Assembly: GCA_029215795.1 (NCBI GenBank)
Contig: JARDYH010000003.1
Span: forward strand, 18,330,001-18,394,000
Reading direction: 5' to 3'
Source: Anniella stebbinsi
Taxonomy: Eukaryota > Chordata > Lepidosauria > Squamata > Anniellidae
DNA: 64,000 nt
Part shown: one piece after another, positions 11,445 to 23,362 of the stretch
Numbering within the stretch: the first letter of the stretch is position 1
Layout: each line of letters begins with the position of its first letter
Made by a program: the position numbers and the translations under genes
The notes under the pieces: generated by a model
The model's database searches: none
Told to the model about the DNA's origin: nothing
What the model saw: the letters and a program-made list of their open reading frames with translations, nothing else

Positions 11445-12767
11445 CAAAAAAATGTTGCAGTGTGGATTGCTCTGTTCAGTGTTCCTATTCCACCCCCTCT
11501 CCCTTCCCTGCTTTCTGTTTTCCCTCATTCAACAACCAGCTAGCATTCTTAATCCTTCTGGGGTTCTTCCTGTAGGTTCCTCCCTCAAAGGTGTTCTGTA
11601 CTTTTGCAAAGCCTGGGTTCCTTCAACCCTGCTGATTCCTCTCTCTTGTGTGTGGATGGTGGTGTTTTAGCTACATAAGAATCTGCACATGGAGAAAAAT
11701 GCATCAAAGCTTATTCCCCTTTTGCCACAACGATACAGAGTGATGCTAACATGAAGTTCTGTTGCCTCCTGTGGCAACTTTCCAGGTACTGTGCGGAAAA
11801 CAATACTAAAATGAATGAGAGGCAACAAATTGTGCATTGTAGCATAGTGCTCTTTTGAAAGCATGCTGGGATAAGTTACACCAGGGTGCTTTAAATTTTC
11901 TTGCCTCTTTGAGCAAATCCTTACATAAAGACAAAGGGAGAAGCTGCTCCATTATAGGACCTACAAGGAAAAAGGAGCAGATGTGAGTGAGGATGAAACT
12001 GAAGGGTCTAGTGAAGGGCATAGAAAGACATGGCAGAGCAGACACAACATCAGCAGGAATGAGAAGGAAAAAGTAATTTGTTATAGAGACTGCATATACA
12101 TAATTTTAAAAGAGACAGATTGAGCCACTGCAAAATGAAATCATTTCTGATGTTTTCATTCTGATGAAGTCAAGATCTCATTCTCCACAAACATGAGCCA
12201 CACAGGAAACAAACAGATTATTTAGCACACTACACATTGGACACACAAATCACTGAGTTTGCTAAGAAGCAGTACAAAAATATAATAAATAAACATGAAA
12301 ATGCCAGTAAAATGTTTTTCTTGCTCTTTTTCAAAGCATAACAAGGAATCAATTAGTGTAATTAAAAGATAATGAGGGGGGAAATATGTTACTCTTTAGT
12401 TAATTAATGGCATGCAGAGACCAATGGATAAGCAGTTATTTTTTTTAAAAAAATATGTATTAGTTGAATAATGGATTCTCAGTGCCACAGTTACTAGAAC
12501 AACATGTGCTAGTATGGTCAGAATTGAAGTAAAACATTTTCTTACAATGCATATATATGTTTTTTATTTCTGTATTATTCATTGAGAACTTCCTGTAAAG
12601 TTCAGCAATATCTGTAACTTTGCATGAAGCACACACAAATGAACTTATGTCCATATGCAAAAGAAACAAAGGCTGATTAAGATGTAACACACCATGGGGT
12701 TTGTTTTATATGGGAACCTAGTCAAAGTAAAACATGCACTCAATAGACTCTGAAACCCAAAGCACTT
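11445..12767. other. No gene seen
   Basis: No supported coding sequence. Open frames at 11452-11670, 11806-12045 and 12460-12690 lack recognisable domains. Confidence 0.45.
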
Positions 12768-12770
12768 TCT

Positions 12771-13290
12771 GGCTGCATTCAGACAACACATTAGTCAATG
12801 GTGGGTTGAGTAGCCAACTCACAGTTGGTTATTTTGTGGGTACTCCCCACACAACATATTCCTACATAACTGTGGGTAGTTGGGGCTGGCATTGAGTGGA
12901 CTAATAGTCAACCCGGTATTTGACTGACCCAGCCCCTGCCCCTCTGCCCACCCTCCCTCCTCCCTCAGTCCTCCCAGTTCTATCCCAGCAGCCTCTGCAA
13001 GTTGCACCAGTTTTAGCAGAGTGGCAGCCGCCGCTTTGGTCGCTCTTGCCGCCTGTCTCTATGGGCTTGTGTTTTAACCCACTCACCCTTCCACACAACA
13101 CTTTAAACAACTGGCTTCGAGCTAAACAACTTGCAAGCCAGTTGTTTCTCTCAGTTGCTTATTTGGGCGGAATAGCATACCGTCAGTAGTTTGTGAGCGG
13201 CATGTTACCCTCCACACAACACAATAAGCAACACAACTGATGATTATCCCCCCCCCAACTCAGTTGCTTAATGTGTTGTCGAATGCAGCC
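12771..13290. mobile_element. TIR element A (GGCTGCATTC family, 520 bp)
   Basis: The left end is GGCTGCATTCAGACAACACA and the right end is its near-complement (TGTGTTGTCGAATGCAGCC), giving about 22-bp TIRs. TCT lies on both sides (12768-12770 and 13291-13293), consistent with a 3-bp target duplication. Inside are several AGTTG/CAACT and ACACAAC motifs that echo the termini, and a GC-rich centre. No transposase is visible, so it is non-autonomous. TIR sequence and duplication length match elements B, C and D. A 3-bp duplication would fit the PIF/Harbinger superfamily, but that assignment is an inference. Confidence 0.85.
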
Positions 13291-13594
13291 TCTGTGTACA
13301 ATCCACAAGGAAGAACTTGTAGTTCTAACAAGGTTAGAGCTATCTATTGCTGCAATGAAAGGATTTTTTTCTAGTCAGATTTCTGTGAAATCTGGTTTTA
13401 TGTAAAATTTTCTAACCTCATGGATCAAGAAATAAATCTGAATATGTAAAGTCAAACATGTTTGATAGCTTTAAGGTGCAAACAGTCAGCTACATTTAAT
13501 TTCTCACATACACACATATGTAATTACTTATTAACTGATTTTAAAAAACCTTTTAGAACATAAAGAAGCCCAAGGAACTAAATACAATAAAATA

Positions 13595-13870
13595 GCATCT
13601 GGCTTAGACTATTATAATGTGCCCTACAAAGGTCTGTCTTTTAATACTGCTGAGAAACATCAATTGTATCAAAATGTGGCCGCAAGAAATATTAACTAGA
13701 GCTCAGATGGAGTTTATAATAGCTTATAATTTCAAAATTGTTACCATCATATTTGGATGCCAATTTGTCTCCTGGCTCAATTCAAAAGAAGTTTTTACTT
13801 TGAAAGATTCAAACAACCTGAGACCAGATCATGAACAGAGCTCTAGCGGAATATGCATTGCAGTGTGTAG
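13595..13870 (+). mobile_element. L2-type LINE fragment (ORF2 after RT)
   Basis: On the plus strand, in shifting frames, the sequence reads LDYYNVPYKGLSF, then HQLYQNVAARNI, then a NNLRPD motif. These are the conserved L2 blocks LDYCNALY.GLP, LQ.VQN.AARLL and KALN.LRPD. The copy is short, frameshifted and truncated at both ends. The 125-codon open frame at 13617-13994 partly overlaps it but is not a gene. Confidence 0.75.
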
Positions 13871-13999
13871 AATTGATAAGAATTTATTATTTCTTGCAGG
13901 TGTGACTAGCTTTGCATGTATATGTTGTGAGATAACTATGAGGAATTCAATATATTCTTGGAAATGGAGGGAGGCTGCCACTACTATAAATTAATTCTT

Positions 14000-14017
14000 G
14001 AAACCCAAAACACTTGG
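14000..14017. repeat. 18-bp target site duplication, left
   Basis: GAAACCCAAAACACTTGG precedes the L1-like insertion and recurs exactly at 15666-15683 after its poly(A) tail. Confidence 0.96.
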
Positions 14018-15665
14018 GGGCGTGGCTTCAGCTATGGAGTGAACGGTAGACATTTTCAGATCTCCCGAAGCATTGAAAAGAAAAAGAAAAAAATCCTATC
14101 TTCGACTGCACGGACTGTAAGTTACAAAACAAATTTATAAATTGGAAGCAACACTGTACTGGTGTGGGGAGGTTAACGCAAACAGCGTAAAAAGCAGATA
14201 AAGAAGTCTGGGCTGGCTGCCAGAGGCCGGCAGATTGAATAAATAAATCTTGCGGAGGATATAGTTTTTTTTCCTCTACCTAATTGTTTTAAAAGGGCTA
14301 ATAAGGACTTTAAGACTTGGAAAATGATTTAAGAGTTATACGGGGACGAAGCTGCCCTCCGAAGTAGTTGGCTGAATGCCAGATGAGCAGAGACCGTGGA
14401 AAAAAGGCTTTTCCCTCTCCAAAGTGGGCAAGAAAGACTAGATTACATCCTTCTGATAAAAATTTAGCTCGGCTTACTAGAACTATGTCTGATAAAGCAC
14501 AAGAGAAAACGGCTCCGTCTCAAACCGGAAGTGGCAATCATAAAACTGGAACAAAGCCAGGAGCTGTTCCTAAAGGAGCCAAGCCACAGGAAAGCCAACA
14601 AATGTCGTCAGTGGAATTACTGGCAAATATAAAAGCAATGGTGAATGAGAGTTCGGGGAAGCAGGAGGAAAACCTTATGAAAGAGGTCAAGAAGGAGATT
14701 TTCAACTCTCAGAAGGAGATACTAACAGGCTTTCAAGCTGTAGTGGAAAAGCTGACATCTCTGGAACAGCAAACGGAGGAGAATAGGGAAATAAGTAAAC
14801 AACAAGGTATCAAAATACAGGAATTGGACTTATGTCTAATTACTATGGAGGATAGAGACCGAAGAGTAAATATTCGAATCAGAGCCTTCCAGGAGCAGCA
14901 GGTGGAAAATCCAAAGATACTGAGAGATAAGATAATGGAATGGATTAAGGAGATGGACCTCCAAACAGCTTGGGAAGATGCGGATATTGAAAGGATCCAC
15001 AGAGTTGGAAACAAGAGAAGGGGGATGCTTCCAGGGACATAATTGTTAAATTTGCGAATTATTATAAAAAAGAAAAGCTAATGCAAGCAATTAGACATGC
15101 TGGCCAACCGATGTTTCAATCAACACCTATACAGGTCTACAATGATTTTTGTCCTCAAACCAGCCAATGGAGGAAAAGTGTGAGAATGTGTACAGTAACC
15201 CTGCGGAAGAAGGCTATTGCTTATAGCTGGGGTTACCCAGTATTTCTGAGATTTGTGTGACAGGGGAAATAACACAGAATAACATCGTGTGAGCAAGGGA
15301 TGGAATTGTTGGAGAAGTTGGGCCTGATAGAGAAAGATGCAGATGGAAGACAAGAACAACAAGAAGAAGAACAAGGGGCAGCAGGAGGCAGTCTGTGACT
15401 GAGTTTTGGATTAAAAAGGGATAGAAGAAGCGAATTAAAGGGAGAAGATCTACTGTCGCTCCAGGGTGGTGAAGTCGCCTCCCCCCCGCCCCCCGTAGAG
15501 TTCTAAAAGGGTTGGGAACTATTGCCCAGGATGTTCCTGGTAATGAGGGGGGAGAAATTTGGGGTAAGTGGGGGGGAGGGGAGGAGTTAAATATATGTTA
15601 GTATTTTATGTTATGATTATGTTATATTTTATGTTGAAAAATAAAAATTATATATAAAAAAAAAA
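14018..15665 (+). mobile_element. ORF1-only L1 ('half-L1') retrotransposon, full insertion
   Basis: A complete insertion bounded by an 18-bp target duplication. It begins GGGCGTGGCTTCAGC, a typical L1 5' start, and carries about 350 bp of 5' UTR. One reading frame matching L1 ORF1 follows, then about 400 bp of 3' UTR with G-rich tracts (15480-15585), and it ends in an A-rich tail (AATAAAAATTATATATAAAAAA). There is no ORF2: the sequence passes directly from the end of ORF1 into the 3' UTR. This matches the HAL1 design known from mammals, non-autonomous L1 derivatives that keep ORF1 and borrow the ORF2 enzyme. Its 1.65-kb length and intact 5' end argue against simple 5' truncation. Confidence 0.9.
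14368..15258 (+). pseudogene. L1 ORF1 protein (RNA-binding chaperone), frameshifted
   Basis: L1 ORF1p coats L1 RNA and acts as a nucleic-acid chaperone in the retrotransposition particle. The frame opens at 14368, although the first stretch may be upstream of the true start and an ATG at 14485 (MSDKAQEKTAPSQTG) is a good alternative. A basic, Q-rich N-terminus is followed by a coiled coil (about residues 80-150, with heptads such as VEKLTSLEQQTEENREISKQ). The RRM-like core starts at DRDRRVNIRI and the DADIERIHRVG motif is the L1 ORF1 hallmark. The frame is lost near 15025. The C-terminal domain (FANYYKKEKLMQAIRHAG) then continues in another frame to about 15258. One frameshift, otherwise well preserved. 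Confidence 0.88.
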
Positions 15666-15683
15666 GAAACCCAAAACACTTGG
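15666..15683. repeat. 18-bp target site duplication, right
   Basis: Exact copy of 14000-14017, directly after the poly(A) tail. Confidence 0.96.
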
Positions 15684-16554
15684 TAAAAATTTCTAAATCT
15701 ATCACTGAGTGGGGTAAGTTCTTTAAAGCCGTTGCATTCTCTCTTGATCTGGTGAATCTCAGATACACCCATTCAAGTATAGGAAACAAGATAGTCGGAT
15801 GGAGTGAGAAGCAGTTACTCATCTTAGAAGTCTGAGGTCAGCCAGTAGTAAGGACTGAAGAGTATTTCAGGACCAAAGTTCAAACCAGGAGCAAGAAGCA
15901 AGCCAGAAATCAAGACAATAGGATAACAAAATAATACAGGAACAACCCAAAGCTCAGAAGACCTTGTTGTTCATGTAAGTTTAACTGGAAACCCTCTTAT
16001 ATTCCCCCTTTTTACATTGGACTGTACAGAGGCCATGAAGAAGAAAAGCTAACATTCTCTTTCACATAATTAAGCCAACAGTTACATTCAGGTCTGTGTG
16101 TGTTTCACTCATACACACATGAATCAGAGAAGTATATATTCTGAGACTTGGTGTCTTATGTTGCATTTTGAGTATTTTCATTAAAAAATACTATTATAAA
16201 AAATTTGCAAGAATTACCAGTGACCAGCAGGTAAAGCAAGAATGCCCCATCATTTCCTGCCCAAGCTTCTACTTCTTTCCTCACCCTCAAATCACAAGGC
16301 CTTCTCCCATAATTCAAATTTCTTTTATAGCTACTTTTAAAAGTGATGTGTAAATGCTAATTTCTCTAGTATTCTACAAAGTAAATCAATATGATTTCCA
16401 TTTCAAAGTGGGGGACAAAGGGATGGGGTGCACAAAGCCACATAGTAGACAAAGGTTCAAGTTCAATTCCATATCTACATAACTGTACTGATGTCTTCCT
16501 TGCCTACAGTCCTGCAACATATTTTCACATTTTACAAAACCTGAATTTTGCTAT
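15684..16554. other. No gene seen
   Basis: No supported coding sequence or recognised repeat in this AT-rich stretch. Confidence 0.45.
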
Positions 16555-16715
16555 ATGTGCAGAGCAATCCTATGCATGCCTACTTGAAACTAAGTCCCAC
16601 TGTGTTCAATGGGAATTACTTCCTAGTAAGCACACCTTTGGCTAAAATCCTATGTATACTTCCTTCAGAGTAAATCCGTTGAACTCACTGGACTTTACTT
16701 CTAAATAGACAGGTG
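16555..16715 (+). repeat. Short interspersed repeat of squamate type
   Basis: The block AGCAATCCTATGCATGCCTA, then AGTCCCACTGTGTTCAATGG, then TAGTAAGCACACC recurs in altered form near 52180, 53275 and 59795. I know this as a very abundant element of lizard and snake DNA but cannot name its family with certainty. Confidence 0.7.
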
Positions 16716-17224
16716 TTGCAATAATATGCATATTTCCTCCCCCACCCCAAGCATGTTATTAGCTTTATTCTCCCCGTCCTCCTTCTCCTGACATGCAAAG
16801 TACACCCAGCCCTTTCCTCATTATGCGGATCCCAAAATAGTCTTATTTGGACCATATCGTTATTTATTTTATTTGTACCCTCCCTTTTGTAGCAATAAAA
16901 AAAGAAAGAAAAAGGCATTCAAGGCAGCTAGAAACACAAGTCCATAAGTTTTGGCTAGCCTTGGCAACCAAGCCAAAATTTGTGGCAACTAGGTCCCCAC
17001 ACATCCTCTTCAGAGCAATTTTTGCATATTTAGTTCTCATCAATGTTACTGAGAAGTTCAGCCATGATGGCTTTTTGTACATGTGTAATTTGTTGTATTT
17101 TGCTGGCTTCACCCTAGCACCTTCTTGAATATTCCTTTTTTCTAGAAAAGAATGTGGGCAGATATCTCTTGGCAGCTAGGAGCAAAAGGATTCTGATGGC
17201 AGCCTGCTAGCTTCCTAACTTTTT
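16716..17224. other. No gene seen
   Basis: Open frames on both strands (16685-17128) overlap and contain no domain. They are probably chance ORFs. Confidence 0.45.
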
Positions 17225-17600
17225 TGTAGTTTTATTTAACAATATTTGTGAATTGTTTACATTAAAAAGCTTTCTAAGCAATGTACAAAACAATATAGTA
17301 AAAGATTGTAATTACTGTATATTATTACTTTATATAGAGGACATGGTTACTTTCCTAGGAATGTTTGGCATAAGACATATGTTTTTATTAGACATCGAAA
17401 ACCCAGAAGGGTTGCAGTCTAATTTGAAGTGATAGGGAGTTCCAGAGAGTGGGTGGCACAATACTAAAGGCCCTATTCCAAGCTATCATTGACCGGACCA
17501 TCAAAATCTTGGGCACCACTCACTTTATAGTTCGTTGACTTCTGTGTTCTCTTAAAGGAGTTGATTTGCTGCAATACACAAACCTTGAGAATGCCTAATA
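17225..17600 (-). repeat. Degraded L2-like LINE 3' region, tentative
   Basis: The plus strand has TTTATTTAACAATATTTGTGAATTG, then the GGAGTTCCAGAGAGTGGGTGG motif that recurs in L2-like 3' regions of reptiles in antisense. No open coding part survives. Its end adjoins the DIRS-like copy G. Confidence 0.4.
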
Positions 17601-17635
17601 TATGCAACTACCTTCCTGTCTACAAAGTTGCCACC

Positions 17636-17990
17636 TCAGCAAGATAACCACAATGGTACCTTTAAATTGGTGCAAACACAAAAGTGACACAAAATCATAA
17701 AGTGGACTCTGTCACACAACTCAAAGAATGCTCTGAACAATGAGCAGAACAATAGGGCACTCCTAACATCTAGGGAATGTAGTTTGACCTCAAAAAGGGA
17801 GGGAGGTTGAGGAAGGAAAGTCAGTAATACAATATCCTGAACTAGACGGAACTGTGAAACAACTTTAGGAAGAACAGAATAGTCCCTGTGCAAAACTGGA
17901 ATCATGGTCATGCCTTAGAGCACACAGTTCACTTGCTCTCCATGCTGAAGTGATTGCATCCAGAAATGCCACTTTCATCATGAGGAGCCT
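17636..17990 (-). pseudogene. DIRS tyrosine recombinase fragment (copy G)
   Basis: The frame at 17911-17636 carries DYSVLPKVVSQF...QDIVLLTFLPQPPSL and LHSLDVRSALLF. These align with the recombinase of copy F (FLPKVLSPF...QEIVLPTFFPQP and LHALDVRHALAF). This is the middle of the recombinase that would have integrated the circular DIRS cDNA. The catalytic arginine and tyrosine regions are not preserved here. Confidence 0.8.
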
Positions 17991-18031
17991 TAAGGCCACT
18001 TTCAGCCACTTTCATCATGAGGAGCCTTAAG
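17968..18031. repeat. 27-bp direct duplication inside copy G
   Basis: GCCACTTTCATCATGAGGAG plus CCTTAAG occurs at 17968-17994 and again at 18005-18031. The small tandem duplication lies in the recombinase remnant. Confidence 0.95.
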
Positions 18032-18609
18032 TTGGCTGCCAGTTGCGCTAGTACCACCGATAAGCTCCAGGCCAGAACAGGCAGGTAGGCGGTAGAGAGA
18101 GGTGGGAAAGTCCTTTAAGGACATGTTTAACATGAGGATGCAAAAAAGGAGAGAAACTCACAACATTGCCATGATTAGCTGGCATCGTTGCTGAGTAAAC
18201 TTTGATGGATGAGAGTGCTTAACCTCTACATTTCAAGGAAAGAAGGAAGTCCAATATATACAGAAGACCACAAGATTTTTGGTTCCTTCCTGTTAGGGCA
18301 AGAAAAATCAGAAATACCTTCCACTTAGCAGCATATGAGGCCTAAGTGGGAGGCAGACATCACCTCCTCCAAGATCTCTTTGGAGAGTTGGTTAGGTCAC
18401 CCACCATCCATGCAGTGAGATGGAGGGTCTACAGATCAGGGTGTATGATCTTCCCTTCACTCATCGTGAAGAGGTCTGGAATGTGGTTGGATAGAAGGAA
18501 AAGCATCACAAATCATATTTGTCTTGGCCACCACAAGATTATTAAAGTACAGTGGGCACTGTCTTCTTGTATCTTCTTCACCATCCGTATGACTAAAGGA
18601 AAGCATAAG

Positions 18610-18900
18610 TCAGTGTGCTTTCCCAGTGAAAAAGGAAGGCATCTCCAAGCAGTCTGGGTTGTGTCTTGCTCTACTGCAGAAAAACTGACATTTTGCATTT
18701 AGAGCAGAAGCAAAGAGGTCAATAGTCGGAATGCCCCACATGTTGAAAAGTTTGGATGTGACTGTCTGAGAAAGTTCCCATTCATGGGGGGGAAACAACC
18801 AACCTGCTGAGAGAATATGCCAGAGCAGGTGACTCCTGTAGGAGGTGTATCTTTGAACTCGACAGAATATCCTCAGGCAATGACAGAAAGTACCCATTTG
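18610..18900 (-). pseudogene. DIRS RNase H C-terminal remnant (copy G)
   Basis: The minus-strand frame contains LFNMWGIPTIDLFASALNAK followed by CQFFCSRARHNPDC. This is the DIRS block just after RNase H, seen in copy F as EIFTQWGYPQHDLFATENNA. It shows that the copy once had the pol region although the RT itself is gone. Confidence 0.75.
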
Positions 18901-19199
18901 TTAGTGGCGATGGACCTCAAGTGGCAAGAAAGGGTCTAAGTCTATTCGTGTGAGAGGGCCAGTGGTCCAGCCCTCATGTAAGAATATGACATTTAGATTG
19001 GTTGGGTTTGTTTGAATTTACTCTGTGCTGGTTGGTACTGTTTGCCCTGTAAGGATCTCCTGGGGTGAAAGGAGAACAAGCTAGGTTTAGAAGTTTGGTT
19101 TCTAGGTGAAGGGGTTTGGTGCTGAAGGGGCCATTGGCACAGCAAATATGGATGTGTTCAGTTGGCGAAGGCCAATGAGTATTGGGATCCCATTCCCAT

Positions 19200-20310
19200 C
19201 TTCCAGGTGGACGTCTTCATTTAGTAGTAGTAGTCCAAGGAATCATCCATGGAAGCACTGAAGAGGCTTTCACCATCAAATGGTAGGTCTTCCACTCTCG
19301 AAGCCCTGCAGTACAGAACCAAGTGTGACACTTCAGAAAGACAGTGGCTTCCATGGCCTTGGAACAGCTGTCAGCCATACGGTGAGCTGTGTTGTTTTAT
19401 GGCCAGTGAGCCTGTGAACATATAGGAATCATAACTGGAGGGGGGGGCCCAACACTGTACTCTTTTTAACATTGGGTCTGTGACCAGGACTGGCAGACCC
19501 TTGATCTTTAGTCCTAGAGATTTTATCCTGTGAATTTGTTTTGCATATGGTCTAATGTTATCCAAGAGAGAGAGAGTGTTTTGATCTCCCAAAGTGACAT
19601 CCAGAGAGAAGGTTGAGGCCACTATGGATGATAAGGAGGACAAACCAAAGCAATAGTCATCCTGTGTCAAAGAAGGATCATTAGCCGTTGTTTCCATGTT
19701 AGGGGCCAGTGTTGTTTGGGTAAGCTGAACTGCTGGTGGTAATTGTGTGGTAGCTGCTGGCTCAGGAAGCTTTGTCAGATGCTAGTTGAAGGGGAGCGTG
19801 AAAAGAAAGTGGAAAGCTTAAAAAGCTTGGTACCACAGTGGTTGGCAGTAATTGAATGCCACATGGTCTAGATACCATATGAGAAGCTGTTCCCTGGTTT
19901 GAGGTTTTCTTTGGTCATTTTAGGTAATGATGAAAATGAGCACTGGCAGTGGGAATGGTGATGGTGAGCGTTTCTATCCCTATACTCATGATAGCACCAG
20001 GAGGGAGACCGGTGCCATCGTGGCAGAGAACAGTCTTCATAATGGTAGGGAGTCTATGGGTTTCCCATGGCATATCATAGCAATACCGGAGAAAACTTTC
20101 CAAAGAGGGCAGCTAAGTCTGTCAGTATTTAGGGGATTCATGCTTATGAGAGGAGTGGTCTTGAGAAATATTGTACAGTTTCAGTGAGAAACGTAACCTG
20201 GGTTCACTGTCCAATACTGAACCCAGACACTAATATCATCCACAGAGTTACAGATCCATGGGATATCAGCGGTCATAGAAGAGTTTGAGGGATCATTGGC
20301 AATGAGGGAT
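19200..20310 (-). pseudogene. DIRS gag-like protein remnant, central part (copy G)
   Basis: The minus-strand reading is broken, but the plus-strand block GAGGCTTTCACCATCAAATGGTAGGTCTTCC mirrors the F sequence encoding RIEDLLFDGERIF (AAGATCCTTTCTCCATCGAATAGCAAGTCC). The frame 19697-19371 (DDYCFGLSSLSSIVASTFS) is another surviving piece. This corresponds to the capsid-like portion of DIRS ORF1. Confidence 0.6.
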
Positions 20311-20688
20311 CATTGCTTTGTAACTGGCATAGCCTCAGGTTCATTGTCTGACTCTGTCCTATGAGCAGTCGTCTTGTTGATGTTCTTTGGTCCCGGTGCT
20401 CAGCATTTAGCAGGGTGTTTATTTTGGGACTTTGGTCAGTTTGATCTGCTCAGTGTCAACTGTTGGTAATGGAGACTCAGTTTCAAGTTGTTGGTCTGAA
20501 GTAATGGCCAAAGCTGCTGTTAAGACAAGGGCTGGTACTCTTGATACTGGGGACAGCTGCTCTGTAGTGGTTTGGGGTGCTTCAACAAGATGAGAGAGAG
20601 CCAGAACAGGCTTATTACAAATGGATGCTGCAGCAGTATGTAAAGGTTGATTCAGTGTGATTGTATCTGCTGCTTTTAGGGCTTGTTC

Positions 20689-21021
20689 CTACAACAGCAC
20701 ACAAAAGTGCAATATTCTGTTTCTTCTGGACTGCTTAGTAAAAGCTTTGCTGTGAGTACAGAAGTCCATCCTGTGTGCCTCTCCAAAGCAAAGATGACAG
20801 TTGGAGTGTGCGTCAGTCAGTGGTATCTTCCCGCCAGTGGGTGCATTTCTTAAAGAAGGCATTGGAAGCCATGTGCAGCTGGAAGCAAAGTGAAAGAGAA
20901 CTAAGAGAAAATAGAAAAGAAAGAGAGGGGGGAAAAGAAAGGGCGAACTCTGCTCTGTGTCCCAGGAGACTGCAAGAAGATCTGGAGGGGAGGAATTGCC
21001 ATCGGGCAGAGAACTTTCCAA
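20689..21021 (-). pseudogene. DIRS gag N-terminus with intact CCHC zinc knuckle (copy G)
   Basis: The frame contains CHLCFGEAHRMDFC, a C-X2-C-X4-H-X4-C zinc knuckle, followed by SKAFTKQSRRNR. Copies E and F have the same block (CLLCLGEGHVVNTC and CLLYLGEAHVVESC). In DIRS elements this domain binds the element RNA. The four zinc ligands are intact here even though the rest of the copy is decayed. Confidence 0.8.
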
Positions 21022-21060
21022 ATGTTGTTAATCGGAGCAGATGTTGAAACTTGTAGGGTA

Positions 21061-22820
21061 AAACTTCATGGAACAGCAGCAAGCTTCTATAGACCTGGCC
21101 AATGTCTATGTGAATTTAGTGTACATCCTAGAATACTTCCTAGAGGGCATATGAATTCTACTACACATGTTTCTCAGCAGATGTCAATAGGAGAAAAGTT
21201 TCATAAAGATAGAAAGTTTTAAAACCACTAGGCTAAACCTAAAATCTCCATAACAGATGTCTATTCTCTTGAAAACATCCAACAAACAAGACTCTAAAAC
21301 TTTAGGTTAATCTGGAATAACTATCTGGTCTCACCAATCATTAATGGGGAATAGAATACCCACAGTGCTCAGGCACTGGGGCAAAGTCCAATCTTTTATC
21401 CTGATTTTAAGTACCCTAATGCTGTAAACCAAAGAACTAATTCAAGTGTAGTAACACAATCCAGTGTAAATATATGCCTTTAGTATATTCCATTTATCAT
21501 ACTGGTTCAAAAGTTTGGAATTGGTTTCAGTCCATCCTGCAAAACTGGCAGCCTATCAAAACAGAATCTTTGAGATAGCATTTTGAGAGTGGGCACCAAA
21601 ATTTAGTTCTTTCTGCATCATCCTTTAAACTAAACGAGAAGTCATCTAGGACTGGCTGTCCTGTTAAAAAAATACCAGAGGCTACCTTTGCACAAACCCA
21701 ATGATGAAGCAAACTAAAGAAGGAATTGATTGCATCCTAATTGGTACTGTTCCCTGAAACTGTAAATCATAGTAGTGGGATTTTGTTGTGGAGAACTTCC
21801 TGCCTTTGGAAGCCTTCCATGCCTATTTTGAAATGCCTGAAATTTGGTTACAGTGAGCAACTTCTTTCTATAAAACCCCATGGAGGCGGGGGGGGGGGGG
21901 GGAGATGACCAAGTGTCCTGTGGGTCCAGTAGCAATTGCCAACAAGGAGAGATTGCATAAATAGCTGTGTTCACTCTAGAGGCATACTGGAAAAGAGAGA
22001 AAGGGGAATTTGCAGTGTTGGGCCTCAGCTGTGAACTCTTGTTTTTGTTTTAGGGTAATTAATGTTCCATTGAATAGAGCCTGGCTATATACTCTGTAGC
22101 TTTTTTATTCTGAATCAGAAGCCTTATTGGCTGAGCTGAAAGCTATGGTAAGAGATATGTATACCCCCACTGTGGCAGGCAGTGCACAAGTCTGCTAGCT
22201 CTCCAATATTCAAACAGGAGGTGAGGAAGTAAGTTGATGGACTGGAAATATTCCAGAGTCCCCTGTAGATACTGGGAAATGAAGCCCCAGATACACTTGG
22301 AATGGGGAGAGACATTATGAAGCACTGTACATCTTCCACTTTGTTTTCAGTCTACCGGGGTTCTCTATACTCTGAGATGGGGGAGAAATACTGATGAACT
22401 TGAACTCATTTGCATGACCTTATGTGTTTTTTCCCAATGTAGCAGCATACAACCGCCTTGCACTCCTGTCACTATCCTCTCTCAGCCCCTCAACTTGCCA
22501 CAATCCCCAAATTAGACATCTTCCTTCTTGTGCTTCCAGACATCTCCATCTCCATCATCCTTTGACAGAGCAATCATTTATCAAGTTGTTTCATGCATTG
22601 TTGGGAAAGGGGACCTAGGGGGTGGGAGCTTGCTTCCTTCCTTTGTTTGTACTCCACAGGATCATCACGAATAGTCTCCAGCCAACTGCTGAGAATTGCT
22701 GGACTTGGGGAGCAAATGTTAAAGGGGTTGCCTTTCATCTATTTGCTGATCCTGCTGCCTTTTTATTTGATCCTCCAGAGTTAAAAAAAATCCACACAAA
22801 CCCCATCACAATTCTGCATG
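21061..22820. other. No gene seen; G-run near 21888-21902
   Basis: No domain-bearing frames. A 15-base G-run near 21888-21902 is the only notable simple sequence. Confidence 0.45.
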
Positions 22821-23362
22821 GATGGTTTTGAAGGCATGGACGTTTACTAAGAGACGTCAGAGAAATCTGCAACAAATTCAAATGAGTTCAGATTTCTATA
22901 AATCTGACCTGCAGATTCCGCAGTAAGCGGGGGTTTTCAGAGGCACACAGACTTCATGGATTTCCAGTCCATTTTTTACTTTGGGTGTGTGCAGATTTGT
23001 GCAAATAAGCACCTGCCCTAAAGCACATTTGCAATAATGCACATTAGCATTTGCAGTACACACGGCCCTTTCCTGGCTGTTGCTGGTGGCCATATTGAGG
23101 CTATGGTGCCCACGGGTACTCACTTCATGACCAGCCACAGCTCCTGGCAGCCATTACGAAAGCTGTGTGCTCTGTCCCCACCTCATGATATGTCCATCCT
23201 GGTGGTTCCAGTACAGACATGTCACGTGTGGTGATTTTGGGAGAACGCGAAATGGCAGCTGGCGTGTTCAGAGCTGCTATGCAGAACTAGGCAGTGGAGA
23301 TCCTGGCCATTCGGCCGTTCTTGTCGCAGAGCTCTATAGTAGCATTGATTTAACCATGGGAG
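22821..23362. other. No gene seen; GC-richer block, possibly part of a larger repeat
   Basis: This stretch is more GC-rich than its surroundings and holds CpG dinucleotides near 23,290-23,320. No domain is recognisable in the open frames. Confidence 0.35.

Larger units (their letters stand above)
17610..21060 (-). mobile_element. DIRS-like retrotransposon copy G (decayed, RT deleted)
   Basis: Read on the minus strand, the order is gag with zinc knuckle (about 21,000-19,370), the end of RNase H (18,900-18,610) and tyrosine recombinase (about 17,990-17,636), the same order as copy F. The RT block present in F at 33.4-34.2 kb is missing: gag-like sequence (to about 19,300) is followed closely by sequence matching the region after RNase H. 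Many stops and frameshifts show it is old. Clear terminal repeats are not recognisable, so ends are approximate. Confidence 0.8.
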
